Source: Burkholderia sp. H160
Lineage (GTDB): Bacteria > Pseudomonadota > Gammaproteobacteria > Burkholderiales > Burkholderiaceae
Direction: 5' to 3'
Length of the DNA stretch: 60,264 bases
NCBI GenBank assembly: GCA_000173575.1
Contig: ABYL01000034.1
Coordinates: 1-60,264 of the forward strand
Position 1 is the first letter of the stretch; each line of letters begins with the position of its first letter. Position numbers and translations under genes: made by a program. Under the pieces are notes generated by a model. The model was not told the origin of the DNA, searched no databases, and was given only the letters and a program-made list of their open reading frames with translations. Of this stretch, positions 56,106 to 60,264 are shown in pieces.

Positions 56106-56897
56106 TCAACTCCACGTCCATTGCGGTTGCCGCTTTTCCTGCTGAGCCCGGCGCGCCTCCGCCGAATCGTTAAAGCGCGTGACCTGCGCGGTGTAACTCT
56201 GTTCGATCCGGTAGCCGTCGCGGACCGGCAGGTCCTCGACGCGATTCAACGATTCCTTGCCCAGTCGCAGTCCGATGGGGCTCATTGCGGCGATCTGCGT
56301 GCCCAGCGCGCGCGCCGCGCTGGCAAGTTCGGTAGGGGATACCACAGCCTCCACCGCGCCGATCCGATAGAACTCCTGCGCCGACACAAACTCGCCCGTG
56401 AAGAACATCTTGCGCGCCTTGTAGGGGCCGACGAGTCTCTGCAGATGACGCGCGCCGCCCAGCACGCCGGCCTTGATCTCCGGCACGCAAAATCGTGCGG
56501 TCTCGGAGGCAATCAGGATATCGCAGCATGCTGCGAGGACAACGCCTGCCCCGACTGCCGCGCCGTTGATTGCACCGATCACCGGTATCGGACAATCCAT
56601 GATCGCGCTGAAGCACTCGCGTGGCGCGAGGCCCGCATCTAGCATGTCTGCGATTGTTTCGTTCTGGTTGAGATCGCGCGCATGCCGGCGCGCTGAATCG
56701 TCGAAATCCACCCCGGCGCAGAAGACCCGATCTCCTGGCGCGGTAAGGATCGCTGCGCTGACGTCGCGCGTCTTGCCAAGGTTGCGAAACACTTCGGTTA
56801 TTTCGCGGAACATGTCGCCAGTCAGCGCATTGACCGGTGTGCGATCGAGCGTCACGGTGGCAATGTGCGCGGAAACGTCTATACGTACGTCACCCAT
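56106..56897 (-). CDS. Enoyl-CoA hydratase/isomerase family protein
   Basis: This 263-residue crotonase has FCAGVDFDDSARRH and NGAAVGAGVVLAACCD. It keeps the second hydratase glutamate (FCVPEIKAG) but has Val in place of the first, and its loop reads VLGGARHL. It is therefore also not a textbook hydratase. It is a separate unit with an operator-like site 113 bases upstream. Confidence 0.9.
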   Translation of the reverse strand: MGDVRIDVSAHIATVTLDRTPVNALTGDMFREITEVFRNLGKTRDVSAAILTAPGDRVFCAGVDFDDSARRHARDLNQNETIADMLDAGLAPRECFSAIMDCPIPVIGAINGAAVGAGVVLAACCDILIASETARFCVPEIKAGVLGGARHLQRLVGPYKARKMFFTGEFVSAQEFYRIGAVEAVVSPTELASAARALGTQIAAMSPIGLRLGKESLNRVEDLPVRDGYRIEQSYTAQVTRFNDSAEARRAQQEKRQPQWTWS

Positions 56898-57297
56898 AAG
56901 GCAGAAACTCCCATGAAGATCATATTGTGCTGGCGCGACTGTCGTGCGGATAACTCATGCAACACAGGTTGCATGTGGTGTCGCGGCGCGGGCGCTGCCT
57001 GGCGATAAAAACTAACACATCGTCATGTTTTACAGAATACCCGCCTTGGACCTTGCGTGCAAGAGCATGTACTGATGAGAACGGGTATGCATCCAGTCAC
57101 GCGCAGGCGCGATCCGGCTTGTAAGTCGTTATGTGCGGATCAAGTCGATCTGTCGTGGAAGATTCGACGAAGACGCGGTGTCACGCCGCGTAGGGGTGGA
57201 GGGAGCATTCTGCACGGCGGCCGCCGTTCGTACGAAAGCGGACCGCGGTAAGGATGTTTCATGTCTGCGCGCCGAAGCCTGCAGCTAGGGGCCAGGT
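56898..57297. other. Intergenic region with operator
   Basis: Operator copy 16 lies at 57010. The remaining 250 or so bases carry no supported gene. Confidence 0.45.
57010..57028. promoter_or_regulatory. Regulon operator copy 16
   Basis: AACTAACACATCGTCATGT shares its first 12 bases with copy 9. The right arm is interrupted by one inserted base (TCATGTT). It is 113 bases upstream of the minus-strand crotonase. Confidence 0.6.
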
Positions 57298-57483
57298 TCA
57301 GGGATGCAGCGCGAACGTCGCCGGTAAGGGGTAGCTCCCCGCCCGCATACAGAAGCCATGGTCGTAGTAGCACTGAGCCAGGGGCAACGGTTCCTGGGAC
57401 GTTCCGGAGGCGAACCATCCACCTGCCGCGCTGAGCCCAATGAGAACGCCGAGCGTGATGACCAACCACTTACGCCGCTTCAT
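57298..57483 (-). CDS. Small membrane-anchored or exported Cys peptide
   Basis: This 61-residue peptide has MKRRK, one hydrophobic segment (residues 6-24) and a short tail with C38-Y-Y-D-H-G-F-C45, ending FALHP. An AAGGAG lies before the ATG. It shares length, topology and the exact C-x-Y-x-H-G-x-C placement with the peptide at 26167, with little other identity. The bipartite layout suggests the tail faces the periplasm. The function is unknown. Confidence 0.75.
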   Translation of the reverse strand: MKRRKWLVITLGVLIGLSAAGGWFASGTSQEPLPLAQCYYDHGFCMRAGSYPLPATFALHP

Positions 57484-57554
57484 TTCCGCTCCTTGAAACC
57501 GTGAAGTTCAGCACCCGCGCTTTACCTAGGCGGCTTTGCGCGCACGGTAAGCGA

Positions 57555-57720
57555 CTAGATTTCCACCATTTCGAAATCGGCCTTCGCCGCGCCACAGTCA
57601 GGGCAGACCCACTTGTCGGGTACATCGGCCCAGGCGGTGCGCCGGGTGCCAAGCCGCTAGCTGCGTCGATGTTGCCTCGTTATAGAGCCAGCCGCATTGC
57701 AGGCACATCCACTCCGTCAT
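57555..57720 (-). pseudogene. Rubredoxin, frameshifted
   Basis: The minus strand starts MTEWMCLQCGWLYNEA with the first C-x2-C knuckle. The second knuckle, [18 protein letters not shown], is in another frame. The two parts are linked if one base is added near the ACATCGAC stretch and GC is removed after GGC in the GLAPG segment. A good SD (AAGGGGA) precedes the ATG. As read, both iron-binding halves cannot be in one protein. Sequencing error is a possible alternative. Confidence 0.8.
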
Positions 57721-57946
57721 CGTATTTCCCCTTTATCCGAAGCGCTCAAAGATATGCTTGGGCACGCGCATGATGCGATCACGGTGCCCTTTCCGCGCAA
57801 CTCGTGTACTTTCTGGCCCGGATCGAGCGAGTCGCCAAAGCAAAGCTCGTCGGCGACAAACGGGTCGAAAAGGGGCTTCGAAATCCTGAATGCGAGGGCG
57901 GTTTCTCATATTCATTCTGTGTAGATGGCTCAACCTGGTGACCGGC
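57721..57946. other. Probable gene remnant upstream of rubredoxin
   Basis: Minus-strand frames read MRNRPRIQDFEAPF in one phase and FVADELCFGDSLDPGQKVHELRGKGTVIA in another, as if one short protein had been frameshifted. I cannot name the family. Confidence 0.3.
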
Positions 57947-58954
57947 TCAGTCGTGCCGTATTACTACCTTTCCAAAATGGCCCGAATCCTTCATGCTGTT
58001 GTAGGCTGAGCGTGCTTCTCCAAAGCCAAAGAAGCGGCTTATCACCGGCTTCACGCCGTGATAGCTAATGGCCAGGTTCATTGCCTCGAAGCTGTCGCGG
58101 CTTCCGACATGGATGTGATGAAACTGCACGAAGCGTCCGAAGAATGCGGGTGCGAACCCCTGGTCCGCTACACCCGTCATTAGCCCGACGACACTGATCC
58201 GTCCGCCGCGCCTGAGCGATAGAATGGATTTAGGCATCGTGGTGGCGCCGCCGATGTCGACCACGAGGTCGGCGCCGAGACCATCGGTTAGCCGGAGCAC
58301 TTCGTTGCTCCAGTCCGAATGTGTCCGGTAGTTGACCACTTCGTCGGCGCCCAAGGCTTGCAGCCGCGCAGCCTTGTCATCACTGGAAGTCGTGGCGATC
58401 ACACGCGCGCCAAAGCGCTTCGCAAACTGCAACGCGAAGAGTGACACCCCGCCGGTGCCCTGAGTCACGACGGTTTGGCCGGGCAGCAGTGCGCCGTACA
58501 CGCAAAGTGCGTTCCATGCGGTCAGTGCCGCGCAGGGCAGCGTCGCGCCTTCTTCATAGGTCAAATGCCTAGGCAGGCGTACCACAGAATCTTCGTCGCG
58601 AATCACATATTCGGCGAGCATCCCGTCACCGTCGCCTCCCCGGCCGAAGCCCACGTCGAGGCGTTCACCGGAGATCCAGGCATCGGTGTAGGTCGCACAC
58701 ACCCGATCGCCAACCGCCACGCGTGACACGCCCGCGCCAATGGCGACCACATCCCCGGCGCCATCTGACAGCGGCACGACGCCCGCATTAACCGCGGGGC
58801 CGAAAGCGCCCGCGGCAATCAACAGATCGCGCGCATTCACCGCGCTGGCGCGTACGCGCACGAGCACTTGCTTGTCGCCAGGCTCCGGGACTGGTGCGTC
58901 GCCACGGGCTAGTCCATCGGCGCCGATGAACTCTTTCAACCGATACAGCTTCAT
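57947..58954 (-). CDS. MDR-family NAD(P)-dependent oxidoreductase
   Basis: This 335-residue enzyme is a zinc-free medium-chain dehydrogenase/reductase of the quinone-oxidoreductase type. It has NARDLLIAAGAFGP, an N-terminal GroES-like domain, then TQGTGGVSLFALQFAKRFGARVIATTSSDDKAARLQALGADEVVNY for cofactor binding. It lacks the Cys/His zinc ligands. It may reduce an enone or enoyl-CoA. It is 19 bases downstream of the SnoaL-like gene and forms an operon with it and the PF10118 gene. Confidence 0.9.
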   Translation of the reverse strand: MKLYRLKEFIGADGLARGDAPVPEPGDKQVLVRVRASAVNARDLLIAAGAFGPAVNAGVVPLSDGAGDVVAIGAGVSRVAVGDRVCATYTDAWISGERLDVGFGRGGDGDGMLAEYVIRDEDSVVRLPRHLTYEEGATLPCAALTAWNALCVYGALLPGQTVVTQGTGGVSLFALQFAKRFGARVIATTSSDDKAARLQALGADEVVNYRTHSDWSNEVLRLTDGLGADLVVDIGGATTMPKSILSLRRGGRISVVGLMTGVADQGFAPAFFGRFVQFHHIHVGSRDSFEAMNLAISYHGVKPVISRFFGFGEARSAYNSMKDSGHFGKVVIRHD

Positions 58955-58973
58955 CTGCGTTTCCCGTTATGGC

Positions 58974-59474
58974 CTAGCGAGAACCGGCGGACGGGCCACC
59001 AACAAATTGCTGCTTGCCCCAACCCAGCTCGTAAGGGCTGATCGCTGCCGGGACGAAGCACAATTTCTGGTACTTCCATCCGTCGGACGTGCGCACGTAG
59101 TCGTTCACGTACTTGCCAAGCGTCCATAGCGCATGGCCACCTGGCATCGTTGCCGTGACGATCGCATGCCATTCACCCTTCGCGGTGTCGCCCTCGATCT
59201 CGATCAACGGATTCATGACGTAGTGGACGATGAACGGTATGGCGGCAAACTCGCGAAACAAAGCCGCGATGGCTGCGCGCCCTCGGGCACGACCGCTGCT
59301 TTCGGGCCCTTCCCAGATGCCATCTTCAACGAAGAGGTTCGCGACCGCGTCGGGATGCTGGTGCGTTGGGCCTTCCCAACCCCCGTCGTTGTAGTTCACA
59401 TAGCGCGCCTGTAGTTGCGCGATTTCCTCGCGGTCCTCAATGACCTGTAATCTTTCTTCGATGGATCTCGTCAT
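58974..59474 (-). CDS. SnoaL-like / NTF2-fold protein
   Basis: This 166-residue protein begins MTRSIEERLQVIEDREEIAQLQARYVNYNDGG and goes on with HPDAVANLFVEDGIWEGPESSGRARGRAAIAALF and FIVHYVMNPLIEIEGDTAKGEWHAI. The ATG at 59474 is chosen, eight codons into the open frame, because the fold starts there. It could be an isomerase, a dehydratase or a hydrolase of the cone fold. It is part of the right-hand minus operon. Confidence 0.85.
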   Translation of the reverse strand: MTRSIEERLQVIEDREEIAQLQARYVNYNDGGWEGPTHQHPDAVANLFVEDGIWEGPESSGRARGRAAIAALFREFAAIPFIVHYVMNPLIEIEGDTAKGEWHAIVTATMPGGHALWTLGKYVNDYVRTSDGWKYQKLCFVPAAISPYELGWGKQQFVGGPSAGSR

Positions 59475-59501
59475 GGTCGTATCAAATGTTCGACGCACTC
59501 G

Positions 59502-60264
59502 TCAGCTCGACGGTTGCGCATAATGTGCCAGCAGTTCGCTCATTTCCTGAGGCATGCGCTTATGACGCGGGTTATAGAACGGCGACAGCACTTTAAGCAG
59601 GATTGGCAGCGTTGCCTTGCTGATCGTTTTCTTCATCGCCTTCTCACGCCGCTTTGATTCCAGTACTTCGCGTTCGCTGAGTCCCGCGCGGTCTGTCTCC
59701 AGCAGATAGGCCGTACATCGGTCCGTATAGGCTCCAATGTGCCGTACTGCACAGATGAAGCCGTAGAGCCGATAGAAGTAGCCGTTGATCACGGACTTCC
59801 AGAAACCTTGTCCGCAGAGCGCCTTGAAAGCGTCGAAACAGACAGTACGATGCTCAAATTCCTCTGCTAGGTGCCATTTCCACAATTGCACCGCATATGG
59901 GTCCGCGCCCTCGAGCAACTCGTCAAGTGCGCCGCTAAACCAGACTTCCGCTGCCGCGCAGCCCATTGCTTCGAAACCTTCGCAGTAGGCGAGATTGAAC
60001 TTGAGTGATTTCTCGGTCAGGTAACGGTGATAATCAGCCTTATACTGCGCCTCTATTGGCAGCATGCCGCCGTAGCCGCCGTTATGCATAAACTTGTTGA
60101 AGTCGACGTGCTGCTTGCAATGCTGGGTTTCCTGTCGGATGAATACGCCCATCTCAACGTGCAGTTCGGTGTCAGGAGAGTTGAGCTCCTTGCGGGCCCA
60201 CATCATCACTTTGACAAGATACGGCTCGATATGAGCTGGCACAATGGAGAACGCGTTGTATGTC
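59502..60264 (-). CDS. Predicted metal-dependent hydrolase, PF10118 (partial)
   Basis: About 250 residues of a ferritin-like di-metal protein are present, open to the right edge. Helices with metal-ligand-rich stretches are ELHVEMGVFIRQETQHCKQHV, AYCEGFEAMGCA and WHLAEEFEHRTVCFD, typical of the PF10118 'metal-dependent hydrolase' group. The frame continues past the GTG at 60242 (TYNAFSIVPAHIEPYLVKV), so the N-terminus lies outside. Such proteins often sit next to ferredoxin-dependent oxidation genes. The reaction is unknown. Confidence 0.8.
   Translation of the reverse strand, partial: TYNAFSIVPAHIEPYLVKVMMWARKELNSPDTELHVEMGVFIRQETQHCKQHVDFNKFMHNGGYGGMLPIEAQYKADYHRYLTEKSLKFNLAYCEGFEAMGCAAAEVWFSGALDELLEGADPYAVQLWKWHLAEEFEHRTVCFDAFKALCGQGFWKSVINGYFYRLYGFICAVRHIGAYTDRCTAYLLETDRAGLSEREVLESKRREKAMKKTISKATLPILLKVLSPFYNPRHKRMPQEMSELLAHYAQPSS

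Noticed and set aside
1-60264. CRISPR array, tRNA, rRNA or replication origin
   Set aside because: No regularly spaced repeats, cloverleaf, rRNA or DnaA-box clusters were seen on reading.

Overview
This is a high-GC proteobacterial catabolic island. The insertion-sequence families (IS3, IS110, IS66 and IS5 remnants), codon use and gene style point to a Burkholderiaceae-like betaproteobacterium (Paraburkholderia, Caballeronia or Cupriavidus type). That placement is inference, because no rRNA, tRNA or core marker gene is present.

Layout. Positions 1-5121 form a decayed left flank: an IS3 end inserted into an IS110 gene, a crotonase, an IS66 fragment, a secreted protein and a decayed IS5-type element. 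From 5.4 to 8.7 kb a TetR gene is divergent from E1alpha, E1beta and a free lipoyl domain of a 2-oxoacid dehydrogenase. From 10.4 to 14.0 kb lie an acyl-CoA dehydrogenase (ACAD) pair and an amidohydrolase. From 14.2 to 19.5 kb a [2Fe-2S] ferredoxin is divergent from two crotonases, an alpha/beta hydrolase, a MaoC hydratase and a ferredoxin reductase. From 19.9 to 26.4 kb are ETF beta and alpha, an SDR, a thiolase, an AraC regulator, a DHA2 exporter and a tiny Cys peptide. From 26.8 to 31.2 kb are a GldA-like dehydrogenase, a TetR with a basic tail and a FadH-like dienoyl-CoA reductase. From 31.3 to 43.6 kb are SDR, ACAD pair, thiolase, small membrane protein, aldo/keto reductase, thiolase, CoA-transferase, ACAD pair, crotonase and SDR. 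From 43.7 to 46.1 kb are two dead genes around a small intact one. From 46.7 to 56.9 kb, mostly on the minus strand, are a SnoaL-like protein, two CoA ligases, a KshA-like Rieske oxygenase, a fused 740-residue ACAD, another ACAD pair and a crotonase. The right end holds a second Cys peptide, a broken rubredoxin, an MDR oxidoreductase, a SnoaL-like protein and a partial PF10118 protein.

How it works together. The set can activate an acid (two ligases, one CoA-transferase) and dehydrogenate it with heteromeric ACADs that feed a local ETF. It can also hydrate, isomerise and reduce the acyl-CoA, thiolyse it, and open or hydroxylate rings. Heteromeric ACAD pairs plus a fused FadE34-like enzyme are what steroid side-chain and ring degraders use. 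No steroid ring genes (kstD, hsaACD) are present, so the substrate is probably a branched or cyclic isoprenoid-like acid that cannot be named from this window.

The strongest undescribed signal is a 19-bp imperfect palindrome, AACTGA-N7-TCAGTT in its best form. It occurs about 17 times, placed in front of nearly every transcription unit including one tetR gene. It most likely marks a single TetR-controlled regulon covering the whole island. The second is a pair of 61-62 residue peptides with one N-terminal hydrophobic segment and an identically placed C-x-Y-x-H-G-x-C motif.
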